A stretch of DNA of 64,000 nt from Parahoeflea halophila (GTDB lineage Bacteria; Pseudomonadota; Alphaproteobacteria; Rhizobiales; Rhizobiaceae): contig NZ_OCPC01000002.1 of NCBI RefSeq assembly GCF_900220985.1, positions 434,001-498,000 of the forward strand, read 5' to 3'. Below the pieces are notes generated by a model that was not told the DNA's origin, did not search any database, and saw nothing but the letters and a program-made list of their open reading frames with translations. Shown piece after piece: positions 40,960-49,578 of the stretch. The position numbers were made by a program, and so were the translations under genes. Each line of letters begins with the position of its first letter. Position 1 is the stretch's first letter.

Positions 40960-42194
40960 CACAGAAGCGACAATTGCTGTGGCGGTGGCAGGAAGCGGCT
41001 GCGCAACTGTGCCGTGTCGGTCAGCCCGCCCGGCGACCAGCCCTGCGCGGTCACGAACGGCCCGGCCTTCTTCATCGATCCACCCATCCGCACCACGTCC
41101 TCGTAGCGCACGGTGCGATAGCGCCGCGTGCTCAGGATCCGGTTGACCGTCTTCACCCCGAAGCCCGGAACCCGCAGCAGCAATTCCCGGTCGGCACGGT
41201 TGATGTCGACCGGAAACATCTCCCGATGCTTGAGTGCCCAGGCTAGTTTCGGGTCAAGTTCGAGATCGAGATTGCCGTCCCGCGCACCACTGACGATCTC
41301 CTCAAGATCGAAGCCATAGAACCTGAGCAGCCAGTCGGCCTGGTAGAGCCGGTGCTCGCGCACCAGCGGCGGCGAGACCAGCGGCAGCCGCGACGAGCTG
41401 TCGGGAATCGGCGAGAACGCTGAATAGTAAACCCGTTTGAGCTGGTAGCTCGAGTAAAGCCGGGTCGATTCGCCCAGGATCGCGGCATCATTGGAGCCGT
41501 CGGCGCCGATGATCATCTGCGTCGATTGGCCGGCCGGCGCGAAACGCGCCGCCTTGCGCCCGGTATGGGTCTTGTCGCCGGCGGCTTCCTTGCGCAGCCG
41601 TACATCGGCCATCGCCCTCCGGATCTGGCCCGGATTCTTCTCCGAGGCGAAGGTCTCCATGCTGGCCTCTGTCGGCAGTTCGACATTGATCGACAGCCGG
41701 TCTGCGAGCCGTCCCGCCTCCTCGATCAGTTCCGGTGCTGCATCGGGAATGGTCTTGAGGTGAATGTAGCCGCGGAAATTCTCTTCCTCGCGCAATCTGC
41801 GCACGATTTGCACCATGTCCGACATTGTGGCATCCGGCGAGCGAATGACGCCCGAAGACAGGAACAGGCCTTCGATATAGTTCCGCCGGTAGAAGTCGAT
41901 CGTCAGCCGGACCACTTCGTCAACCGAAAACCGGGCCCGCGGCACGTTCGACGACACCCGGTTGATGCAATAGGCGCAGTCATAGATGCAGAAATTGGTC
42001 ATCAGGATCTTGAGCAGGCTGATGCATCGCCCGTCCGGCGCATAGGCATGGCAGATCCCGGTGCCCTCGTTCGAGCCAAGCCCCTTGCCGTCGCGGCTGT
42101 CGCGCTTGGTCGAGCCGGAGGAAGCGCAGGACGCATCATATTTGGCGGCATCGCTGAGGATGGCGAGCTTTGATTCGAGTGTTTTGCCAGTCAT
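40959..42194 (-). CDS. Putative DNA modification/repair radical SAM protein
   Basis: This 411-residue radical SAM enzyme is of the TIGR03916 type. The 4Fe-4S cluster motif is Cys69-x3-Cys73-x2-Cys76 (NFCIYDCAYC), and additional cysteines at 23, 48 and 57 precede it. A helix-hairpin-helix near the C-terminus (about 330-354, LRVPGFGVKTVNRIL) suggests DNA contact. The reaction is unknown. It overlaps the UdgX gene, and the two families are known to co-occur. AAGGA precedes ATG 42194 and lies inside an SOS box, so the gene pair is probably DNA-damage inducible. Confidence 0.88.
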   Translation of the reverse strand: MTGKTLESKLAILSDAAKYDASCASSGSTKRDSRDGKGLGSNEGTGICHAYAPDGRCISLLKILMTNFCIYDCAYCINRVSSNVPRARFSVDEVVRLTIDFYRRNYIEGLFLSSGVIRSPDATMSDMVQIVRRLREEENFRGYIHLKTIPDAAPELIEEAGRLADRLSINVELPTEASMETFASEKNPGQIRRAMADVRLRKEAAGDKTHTGRKAARFAPAGQSTQMIIGADGSNDAAILGESTRLYSSYQLKRVYYSAFSPIPDSSSRLPLVSPPLVREHRLYQADWLLRFYGFDLEEIVSGARDGNLDLELDPKLAWALKHREMFPVDINRADRELLLRVPGFGVKTVNRILSTRRYRTVRYEDVVRMGGSMKKAGPFVTAQGWSPGGLTDTAQLRSRFLPPPQQLSLL

Positions 42195-42196
42195 AT

Positions 42197-42211
42197 GTTC
42201 CTTATATGTTC
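42197..42211 (-). promoter_or_regulatory. LexA (SOS) box of the radical SAM-udgX pair
   Basis: The plus strand reads GTTCCTTATATGTTC, an exact match to the alphaproteobacterial LexA motif GTTC-N7-GTTC (GAAC-N7-GAAC on the coding strand). It ends 2 bases before the ATG of the radical SAM gene and covers its ribosome binding site. LexA bound here would block transcription entering the gene pair. Confidence 0.75.
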
Positions 42212-42305
42212 CGCGCGAGGGCGCAGCAACAACCCAGGTTAATCCTGTCAGGAAACAATGACCGGGGATTTGTGCCGGTGGAAGCGGCAGCCTTCGTAGG
42301 ATCGC

Positions 42306-43892
42306 CTAGAACAGGCTTCCCTGTCCGGGTTCGGTGGCTTTCCCGGTTTTGCCACGAGCCGGCTTCTTCGGCGCCGTGATCGGTTGATCGCTGCTGCTGG
42401 CCAGTGCTGAAACCTCGCCATCAGCGAATTCAACGGAAATCATCGTGCCGGTTTCGACCTGTGCTGCGCGCGACAAAAGCGTCCGGTCCTGGTTGCGAAC
42501 CACCGCAAAGCCGCGCCCCAGCACGCTCTGGTAGGACAGCGATTGCAGCATCCGTGCTTGCGCCCCGAGCCCGCGCTTGTGCTGCTCAAGCTTGAGTGAC
42601 ATCGCGTTGTCGCGCCGCCGCCCCAGATCGGTGAGCCGTTCCAATCCGCGGGCATGTGATTCCCGGATCCGGCGCGGCAGCGTGGCGACGGACTGGGCAT
42701 GACGCTCCAGCCGGGCTCTCAGCGCATCGATCCGCCGTTCCTGAACCCGGTCCATGCGCGCGATCTTGTCGCGCACTTGCTGTCGCTTCTCCCGCAGCGC
42801 CGATACCAGCGCCACTGGCGTGATTCGCGACGCCTGCTGTTCGAATCTCCGGCGACGGTTGGCGGTGTTGAGCTCCAGTGCCCGGCCAAGCGATTGCGCC
42901 GAGCGGTCGAGCCGCTGGCGCGGCAAGGCCAACACGCTGTCGAGTGTCGGCAGGGCGCGTGCCAGGCCGCGCACGGTTTCGCGCCGCCGGTCGAGTATCC
43001 GGGACTGGGCGGATTTCAGCCGGGCTGCCAGTGTGGCCAGATGCGCCTCGAGATCGGCCTTCACCGGCACCGCCATTTCGGCAGCTCCCGTCGGCGTCGG
43101 TGCGCGGCGGTCGGCGGCGTGGTCGATCAGCGTCCAGTCGGTCTCGTGCCCCACCGCCGAAATCAGCGGGATGTCGGATTCGGCTGCGGCGCGCACCACC
43201 GCCTCGTCATTGAAACCCCAGAGATCCTCGAGGCTGCCGCCGCCACGCGCGACAATGATCAGGTCAGGCCGCCGGATCGCGCTCAAGGGACCAAGTGCGT
43301 TGAAGCCGTTGATGGCGCGCGCCACTTCGTCGCCGGACGTGTCGCCCTGAACCCGGACCGGCCAGACAATAACGTGGACCGGGAACCGGTCCTCGATCCG
43401 GTGCAGGATGTCGCGAATCACCGCCCCGGTGGGCGAGGTCACCACGCCGATCACTATCGGCATATAGGGCAGCAACTGCTTGCGGCCCTCGTCGAACAGG
43501 CCTTCGGCGGCAAGCTTGCGCCGCCGCTCCTCGATCAGCGCCATCAGTGCGCCTGCGCCGGCGGGCTCCAGCGCCTCGATCACGATCTGGTATTTCGATG
43601 ACCCGGCATAGGTGGTGATCTTGCCCGAGGCGATCACCTCCAGCCCTTCCTCGGGCCGGTGCTTGAGCCGCGAGAACACACCCTTCCAGATCACCGCCTC
43701 GATGCGGGCCCGGTCGTCCTTGAGCGAGAAATAGGCGTGCCCGGAGGAATGCGGGCCACGATAGCCGGAGATCTCGCCGCGCACGCGCACATTGCCGAAG
43801 GCATCCTCGACCGCGCGTCGGATGGAGCCCGAGAGCTCACTGACCGTGAACTCGGCGGCGTTTGTGGGCGAATCATTCATCAGCTCAGCCAT
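42306..43892 (-). CDS. xseA: Exodeoxyribonuclease VII large subunit
   Basis: This 528-residue subunit of the single-strand exonuclease XseAB has an N-terminal OB-fold ([29 protein letters not shown]) followed by the nuclease core (ITSP-like [79 protein letters not shown]). A long arginine-rich coiled-coil region follows, typical of XseA. Candidate starts are 43892 and 43880; neither has a good ribosome binding site. It lies 111 bases upstream of the SOS-boxed repair pair on the same strand. Confidence 0.95.
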   Translation of the reverse strand: MAELMNDSPTNAAEFTVSELSGSIRRAVEDAFGNVRVRGEISGYRGPHSSGHAYFSLKDDRARIEAVIWKGVFSRLKHRPEEGLEVIASGKITTYAGSSKYQIVIEALEPAGAGALMALIEERRRKLAAEGLFDEGRKQLLPYMPIVIGVVTSPTGAVIRDILHRIEDRFPVHVIVWPVRVQGDTSGDEVARAINGFNALGPLSAIRRPDLIIVARGGGSLEDLWGFNDEAVVRAAAESDIPLISAVGHETDWTLIDHAADRRAPTPTGAAEMAVPVKADLEAHLATLAARLKSAQSRILDRRRETVRGLARALPTLDSVLALPRQRLDRSAQSLGRALELNTANRRRRFEQQASRITPVALVSALREKRQQVRDKIARMDRVQERRIDALRARLERHAQSVATLPRRIRESHARGLERLTDLGRRRDNAMSLKLEQHKRGLGAQARMLQSLSYQSVLGRGFAVVRNQDRTLLSRAAQVETGTMISVEFADGEVSALASSSDQPITAPKKPARGKTGKATEPGQGSLF

Positions 43893-44035
43893 ACCCGATT
43901 GCGCCCGACGCCGCACCCGTCGTCAAGTCCGTGTTCCCCTTGCAACCGTTAACGCAAGCAACGACAGTTCAAACGCCATTGCGCAGCACTTTGCTCCCGG
44001 TGCAGAGTGCGCGTCAAACGGAGCAGGAATCGTAC

Positions 44036-45643
44036 ATGAAAAATGCAGTTGTCGTTGGCGGCGGCCATAACGGATTGGTGTGTGCCTTTTATCTGGCCTC
44101 GGCCGGACACAAGGTCACGGTGCTTGAAAAGCGCGACACGATCGGCGGCGCCGCCGTGACCGAGGAATTTCATCCCGGCTTTCGCAACTCGGTGGCCTCC
44201 TACACGGTGTCGCTGCTCAACCCGAAAGTGATTGCCGATCTCGATCTGCGTCGCCACGGGCTGGAGATTGTCGAGCGGAAAATGAGCAATTTCCTGCCGT
44301 TGCCCGACGGACGTGCGCTGGAATCGGGGCCGGGGCGCACGAAAGAGTCGGTGGCCCAGTTTTCGCAGAAGGATGCCGAGGCGCTCGAGGGCTTCAACCG
44401 GATGCTCGACAATGCCGCCGATGTGCTGCGCGATCTGCTGTTGCGCACCCCGCCCAATGTCACTGACGGCAACTGGATGTCGGCGGTGCCGGAGCTGTTG
44501 AAGGCCGCCTCACTCGGGCGTCAGTTCGCCGCACTGTCGCTGGATGCCCGGCGCGACGTGCTCGACCTTTTCACCTGTTCGGCGGCCGAGATCCTGGACC
44601 GCTGGTTCGAGAGCGATCCGATCAAGGCCCTGTTCGGTTTTGATGGCATCGTTGGCGCTTGGGTCAGCCCCCATACTCCGGGTACTGGATATGTGCTGCT
44701 GCATCACTGCTTTGGCGAGGTCAATGGCAAGCAGGGCATCTGGGGCCACGCCATCGGCGGCATGGGCGCAATCACCCAGGCGATGCGCAAGGCCTGCGAG
44801 GAAAAGGGCGTGACCATCAGGACTGGCGCCCCCGTCGCCAGCATCGAGACCGCCAGCGACCAAGTCCGCGCGGTGATCACCGAAGACGGCGTTCGCCATG
44901 AGGCAGAGATCGTCGCCTCCAACATTCATCCGAAATTGCTGGTCGGCAACCTGCTCAAGGCAGCACCGTTGCCGGACGATTTCCGCCGCCGTATCGGCTA
45001 CTGGCAAAGCGGTTCCGGCACCTTCCGCATGAATGTGGCGCTCGACACGCTGCCGGTCTTCACCGCGCGGCCCGAGCCGGGGGATCACCTCACCGCGGGC
45101 ATCATCATCGCGCCCTCGCTCGACTACATGGACCGCGCCTATCTCGATTCCCGCGCCCATGGCTGGTCACGCCAGCCGGTGGTCGAAATGCTCATTCCCT
45201 CGACGCTGGATTCCACGCTCGCGCCCGAGGGCAAGCATGTGGCCAGCCTGTTCTGTCAGCACGTAGCGCCTGAACTTCCCGACGGCTTTTCGGGCGGATC
45301 GTCCTGGGACGATCACAAGGAGGCCGTCGCCGATCTGATGATCGGCACCGTCGACCACTATGCGCCGGGTTTCGCCAAAAGCGTGGTCGGCCGCCAGGTG
45401 CTGTCGCCGCTCGATCTCGAGCGCAAATTGTCACTGGTCGGCGGCGACATCTTTCACGGCAGGCTGAGCCTCAACCAGCTGTTCTCGGCGCGTCCGGTGC
45501 TCGGCTACGGCGCCTACCGTGGGCCTCTGGCAGGTCTTTACATGTGCGGCTCGTCGACCCATCCCGGCGGCGGTGTCACCGGGGTGCCCGGCCACAACGC
45601 AGCACGTGAAATTCTCGGCGACATCCGCGCCCGGCGGGTGTAA
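44036..45643 (+). CDS. Phytoene desaturase-like FAD-dependent oxidoreductase
   Basis: This 535-residue flavoprotein binds FAD through AVVVGGGHNGLVCAFYLASAGHKVTVLEKRDTIGGAA at the N-terminus and ends with GLYMCGSSTHPGGGVTGVPGHNAAREIL, the C-terminal FAD motif of the phytoene dehydrogenase/CrtI-related family. Close relatives (COG1233) include many uncharacterised enzymes and mammalian PYROXD2; carotenoid synthesis is not implied, since no crtB or crtE is nearby. It faces away from xseA and is followed 51 bases later by an aspartoacylase-like gene. Confidence 0.88.
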   Translation: MKNAVVVGGGHNGLVCAFYLASAGHKVTVLEKRDTIGGAAVTEEFHPGFRNSVASYTVSLLNPKVIADLDLRRHGLEIVERKMSNFLPLPDGRALESGPGRTKESVAQFSQKDAEALEGFNRMLDNAADVLRDLLLRTPPNVTDGNWMSAVPELLKAASLGRQFAALSLDARRDVLDLFTCSAAEILDRWFESDPIKALFGFDGIVGAWVSPHTPGTGYVLLHHCFGEVNGKQGIWGHAIGGMGAITQAMRKACEEKGVTIRTGAPVASIETASDQVRAVITEDGVRHEAEIVASNIHPKLLVGNLLKAAPLPDDFRRRIGYWQSGSGTFRMNVALDTLPVFTARPEPGDHLTAGIIIAPSLDYMDRAYLDSRAHGWSRQPVVEMLIPSTLDSTLAPEGKHVASLFCQHVAPELPDGFSGGSSWDDHKEAVADLMIGTVDHYAPGFAKSVVGRQVLSPLDLERKLSLVGGDIFHGRLSLNQLFSARPVLGYGAYRGPLAGLYMCGSSTHPGGGVTGVPGHNAAREILGDIRARRV

Positions 45644-45694
45644 CCGGGAGAACAGCCGACGCGCCACAACACATTGATAGCAGAGCAGCAATCC

Positions 45695-46753
45695 ATGAAG
45701 ACCGAAATCGAAACCATTGTCGGCGAAACACCGGGCATTTCGTACGAACTGATCGTGCATCGCCTTGAGGGGACGGACGTCTCGGCTCCACGCGTCTATA
45801 TCCAGTCCGGCCTGCATGCCGATGAACGCCCGGGCGTTGCGGCACTGCATTTCCTCATTCCGATGCTGGAACAGGCCGAAGCCGAGGGACGGCTGCGCGG
45901 ATCGCTGATCCTGGTGCCGCACGCCAATCCGATCGGGGCCGCGCAACATCTCTATGGCGAGCACATGGGCCGCTTTGCCACCGGCACCCGCACCAATTTC
46001 AACCGTGATTTTCCGGTGCCCGGAGACGACGGCATGCGCCATCTCGACAAGGCGTCTGCCCCGGTCTTCGCCGAACGCCGGTTGAAAAGCCGTCTCTTGG
46101 AATTGGCGGACGGCTGCCCGATCGTGCTCGACCTGCACTGCGACGACGAGAGCGTGCAATATGTTTACGCGCCAGAGGTGCTCTGGCCGGAAATGTCGGA
46201 CCTGGCCGCCTGCCTTGATGCGGAAGCAGCCCTGCTGTGGGATTCCGGCGCCGACCGGGCCTTCGAGGAAGCGGTCTTCGAGCAGATGCAGGCTCGCGCG
46301 CCAGACGGCGATCTTTCCGGCCATTGCGTCACCACGGTGGAGCTCCGTGGACAGAACGATGTTGATGTCACGCTGGCCCGGAAGGATGCCGAGGGACTGT
46401 ATCGCTTTCTGCAGGGCCGCGGCGTGGTCGCCGCAGATACGACGCCTGCGCCGGCACTCAAGGCCGGTTTCGTCGGCAAGCCGATACGCCATGTCGACAT
46501 GGTGACAGCTCCGGCCGGCGGCACCCTCCTGTTTCACGTGGCACCCGGTGACCGCGTCGAGGCCGGCCAGTTGCTGGCTGAAATCATCACCAATCCCGGC
46601 TGCAAAGGCGGCTCGGTTGAAGTCCGCGCCCCGCAGGCGGGCTACGTCCTGACCCGGCGCATCCGCCGCTTCATCCGCATGGGCGACAATCTGCTCAAGA
46701 TCATCAGCGACACCGCCGCTGTGGCCTCCCGCAAGGGTGCTCTGGAAGACTGA
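45695..46753 (+). CDS. Succinylglutamate desuccinylase/aspartoacylase family protein
   Basis: This 352-residue M14-like zinc hydrolase has metal ligands His41 and Glu44 in SGLHADERPG and a third ligand in VLDLHCDDES. The C-terminal 80 residues (GGTLLFHVAPGDRVEAGQLLAEI ... GYVLTRRIRRFIRMGDNLLKI) resemble a biotinyl/lipoyl-like hammerhead found in this subfamily. The expected reaction is deacylation of an N-acyl amino acid or a related compound such as ectoine intermediates; the substrate cannot be named. The earlier TTG at 45674 is possible but less likely. Confidence 0.85.
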   Translation: MKTEIETIVGETPGISYELIVHRLEGTDVSAPRVYIQSGLHADERPGVAALHFLIPMLEQAEAEGRLRGSLILVPHANPIGAAQHLYGEHMGRFATGTRTNFNRDFPVPGDDGMRHLDKASAPVFAERRLKSRLLELADGCPIVLDLHCDDESVQYVYAPEVLWPEMSDLAACLDAEAALLWDSGADRAFEEAVFEQMQARAPDGDLSGHCVTTVELRGQNDVDVTLARKDAEGLYRFLQGRGVVAADTTPAPALKAGFVGKPIRHVDMVTAPAGGTLLFHVAPGDRVEAGQLLAEIITNPGCKGGSVEVRAPQAGYVLTRRIRRFIRMGDNLLKIISDTAAVASRKGALED

Positions 46754-46862
46754 AGCCGGTCTTCCGCTGGCCCTTTGACAATGAGATGCGAAACCGCGAC
46801 CTTGTGCGCGGTTCAGCATGGCCGGCGTCAGACCGGTCATGTGCATTGGCTGGGGGGAAAGC

Positions 46863-47885
46863 ATGGACATTCGACGATCGGCGCTCTCCGGCGCCATCAG
46901 GGCGCTGGCGATTGCAGCTTTGCTGATCACCGGGGCAGGTGCGAGCCAGGCGGGAGAAGTCCGGTATTTCACCATCGGCACTGCGGGCATCGGCGGAACC
47001 TATTTCCCGCTCGCCGGAGACATCGCCAATGCGATCTCCAATCCGCCCGGCTCGCTTGACTGCGCGGAAGGCGGATCCTGCGGCGTCCCGGGCCTGATCG
47101 CGGTGGCGCAATCCTCGCACGGCTCGGTCTCCAATGTCAGCGCGATCATCGAGGGCGGTCTCGATTCCGGGTTTTCCCAGTCCGACGTTGCCTATTGGGC
47201 CTATTCCGGCACCGGTACCTTCGAGGGGCGGGAACCGATGCGCGATCTGCGCGTGATCGCAGCGCTCTACCCCGAACATCTTCACCTGATCGCCTCAAAG
47301 GCGTCCGGCATTGCCTCGGTGACGGATTTGAAAGGCAAGCGGGTCTCGCTCGACAAGACCGATTCGGGAACCTATCCCGACGCTCTGCTGGTGCTCGAGG
47401 CCTTTGGCCTGTCGCCAGAAAGTCTCGCCGCCGAACACCTCAAGCCCGAGGACGCTGCCACGGCATTGCGTGAGGGCCGGATCGATGCGCTGTTCTTCGT
47501 CGGCGGTTACCCTGCCCGGGCGATCAGCGAGCTGGCCGCGACCACTGAGATTGTCCTCGTCCCGGTCACCGGCGGGCAGGTTGACGGTCTGCTGCGCGAA
47601 CACTCCTTCTTTGCCCGCGATGCGATACCCGACGGTGCCTATCCCGGCGTGGCCGGTGCCGACACCATTGCCGTCGGCGCGCAATGGCTCACCCGGCTGG
47701 GGCTCGACGAAGAACTTGTCTACCAGATCACACGCGCGCTGTGGAATCCGGCAACACGCCAACTGCTTGATGTCGGCCATGCCAAGGGCGCATCGGTAAC
47801 GCGGCAGACCGCGCTCGAGGGGATCGGAATTCCGCTGCATCCCGGTGCCGAACGCTTCTATCGCGAAGCTGGCATGATCAGGTGA
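46863..47885 (+). CDS. TAXI family TRAP transporter substrate-binding protein
   Basis: This 340-residue periplasmic protein has a signal peptide (ALAIAALLITGAGASQAG), then VRYFTIGTAGIGGTYFPLAGDIANAIS, the defining start of TAXI-TRAP binding proteins, usually for glutamate-like or dicarboxylate substrates. A run of six G (GGGGGGA) forms a strong ribosome binding site. No TRAP membrane subunit (fused DctQM) is present in the window, so it either serves a distant permease or acts alone as a sensor. It is convergent with the soeC-like gene. Confidence 0.88.
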   Translation: MDIRRSALSGAIRALAIAALLITGAGASQAGEVRYFTIGTAGIGGTYFPLAGDIANAISNPPGSLDCAEGGSCGVPGLIAVAQSSHGSVSNVSAIIEGGLDSGFSQSDVAYWAYSGTGTFEGREPMRDLRVIAALYPEHLHLIASKASGIASVTDLKGKRVSLDKTDSGTYPDALLVLEAFGLSPESLAAEHLKPEDAATALREGRIDALFFVGGYPARAISELAATTEIVLVPVTGGQVDGLLREHSFFARDAIPDGAYPGVAGADTIAVGAQWLTRLGLDEELVYQITRALWNPATRQLLDVGHAKGASVTRQTALEGIGIPLHPGAERFYREAGMIR

Positions 47886-47915
47886 TGTGCGGTCGCTCCG
47901 GCCGTCACAAGGTTC

Positions 47916-48827
47916 TCAGCGGTGGCCGTAATAGAGCGAAACCGCGTGCTCTGCCTCGGCGAAGAACAGCCAGCGTTCCGCCAGGAGTCCGGTCAGCATC
48001 GACACGGCGGCAACAAGATTGAGAAGGGATGGGGCGCCACTCAGGCCGACAATCGCAAGAATTGCCGCCGGCACCACGCCGCCCAGCACCAAAGCCAAGA
48101 TGCGCAGAGTGCGGGCGTGCTTGCGGCCGATACGGTGCACCATTTCCTTCGTCAGGTAGTTTTCGCCGGTATGCGGTCGTTCGAGCAGCCTCACCTTGCC
48201 GATGAAGCCAAGCCCGGTGGCGGTTTCGGGCGACGATCCTCTATCCGCCAGCCGGTTCCGCCCGGCCCGCGCCCACCACAGCCATTTCGCGCCCCAGGCC
48301 AGCGCAATCAGGGCAACGCCCCAGAACTCGGGCGCCTGGTGCGTCCCGAGCGCCGAGGCCAGCAGCCAGCCGGACCCGAGCGCGAAACCGCCATAGACCA
48401 GCGGCGTCAACCGGCTGTGCCACTGCGGCACGGTCTTCAGCTGGGCATAGATCATCGAGGTGGTGAACACGGTAAGCACTGCACCAAGGGCTGCCAGCAA
48501 ACCCAGGAGCTGATATCGGCTGCCGGTCGCCATCCAGATCAGCACGTAGATGCCAAACAGGACCAGCGTGACGATCGCGGCAATGCCCTCGCGCGAAAGC
48601 CAGCTCGAACGCCATTGGCTGAGCGCCCGCCAGGCCCGTTCGGGGTGGCCCAGATGGAAGGTCGAGGCCAACAGGCCCGCCACAGTCAGCCCGCCGGCGA
48701 CGAGGCTGACAAAGAACACCCATGCCGCCGAGGCTTCGACCGGAAAGCCGAGCCCGAGCAGGAAGATCATGCCGAGCCCGGCGCCCGACGTGACTGTGAA
48801 GAAGATGACGGAAACGGCAGGATGCAT
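47916..48827 (-). CDS. soeC: DmsC-type membrane anchor, SoeC-like
   Basis: This 303-residue protein has eight or more hydrophobic segments and belongs to the DMSO reductase anchor family (DmsC/NrfD-related). STFHLGHPERAWRALSQWRSSWLSREG is the conserved loop in these anchors. It would connect the Fe-S subunit to the quinone pool on the cytoplasmic face. It is the last gene of the minus-strand set, 4 bases after the Fe-S subunit. DMSO reductase itself is less likely because the catalytic subunit lacks a Tat signal. Confidence 0.75.
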   Translation of the reverse strand: MHPAVSVIFFTVTSGAGLGMIFLLGLGFPVEASAAWVFFVSLVAGGLTVAGLLASTFHLGHPERAWRALSQWRSSWLSREGIAAIVTLVLFGIYVLIWMATGSRYQLLGLLAALGAVLTVFTTSMIYAQLKTVPQWHSRLTPLVYGGFALGSGWLLASALGTHQAPEFWGVALIALAWGAKWLWWARAGRNRLADRGSSPETATGLGFIGKVRLLERPHTGENYLTKEMVHRIGRKHARTLRILALVLGGVVPAAILAIVGLSGAPSLLNLVAAVSMLTGLLAERWLFFAEAEHAVSLYYGHR

Positions 48828-48831
48828 GGGA

Positions 48832-49578
48832 CTATCCGAGTTTGTCGAGCGCGGCGTCGAGCCAGCCGAGAAAGCCGTCAGCCTTGGGCGTGGGCGCTGA
48901 GTCCCTGGCTGGCGTAGCGGAGGACTGTGCGCGCGTCTTCGGCCGCGGCGGCAGGTACTTGTTGACCGGTCGCGTTTCCATCTCCGGCATCAGGTCGATA
49001 CCGCCACGCTCGGCAACCAGACGTGACACGGCGGATTGCGGGTCGTTGAAATCACCGAAATGCCGCGCGCTTGACGGGCAGGTGCGCACGCAGGCCGGGA
49101 CCCGGTCTTCTTCCGGCAAAACCTTGCTGTAGATCCGGTCGACGCAGAGTGTGCATTTCTTCATCACGTTTTCGACCGGATCCATTTCGCGGGCGCCATA
49201 GGGGCAGGCCCAGGCACACAGCCCACAGCCGATGCACAGGTCCTCGCTGACCAGCACGATCCCGTCCTCGGGCCGCTTGTGGCTGGCGCCGGTCGGACAA
49301 ACCGTCACGCAGGGCGCATCGTCGCAATGCAGGCAGGATTTCGGGAAATGCACGATTTGCGCCGGTGCGTCCTCGGGGGTCACTTCGAAGGTGTGGATCC
49401 GGTTGAGCCAGGCGCCTGAGACATCGGCGCCATAGGCGTCAACATCGCTGAGTGGGGAGGCCCCGGCGCTGGTGTTCCATTCTTTGCAATTGACCGCACA
49501 GGCGTGACAGCCGACGCAGGTGTCGAGATCGATGACGAGGCCGAGGCGTTTTTCGGTTCTCTCAGGCAGACTGGTCAT
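48832..49578 (-). CDS. soeB: Four-cluster ferredoxin subunit, SoeB-like
   Basis: This 248-residue electron-transfer subunit has four 4Fe-4S ligand groups: CVGCHACAVNC, CLHCDDAPCVTVC, CIGCGLCAWAC and CTLCVDRIYS ... ACVRTC. The PLSDVDAYGADVSGAWLNRIHTFEV stretch after the first group resembles SoeB sequences as I recall them. The C-terminal tail of about 60 residues is Pro/Ala-rich with a final amphipathic LGWLDAALDKLG. Its start overlaps the stop of the catalytic subunit gene by 4 bases. Confidence 0.78.
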   Translation of the reverse strand: MTSLPERTEKRLGLVIDLDTCVGCHACAVNCKEWNTSAGASPLSDVDAYGADVSGAWLNRIHTFEVTPEDAPAQIVHFPKSCLHCDDAPCVTVCPTGASHKRPEDGIVLVSEDLCIGCGLCAWACPYGAREMDPVENVMKKCTLCVDRIYSKVLPEEDRVPACVRTCPSSARHFGDFNDPQSAVSRLVAERGGIDLMPEMETRPVNKYLPPRPKTRAQSSATPARDSAPTPKADGFLGWLDAALDKLG

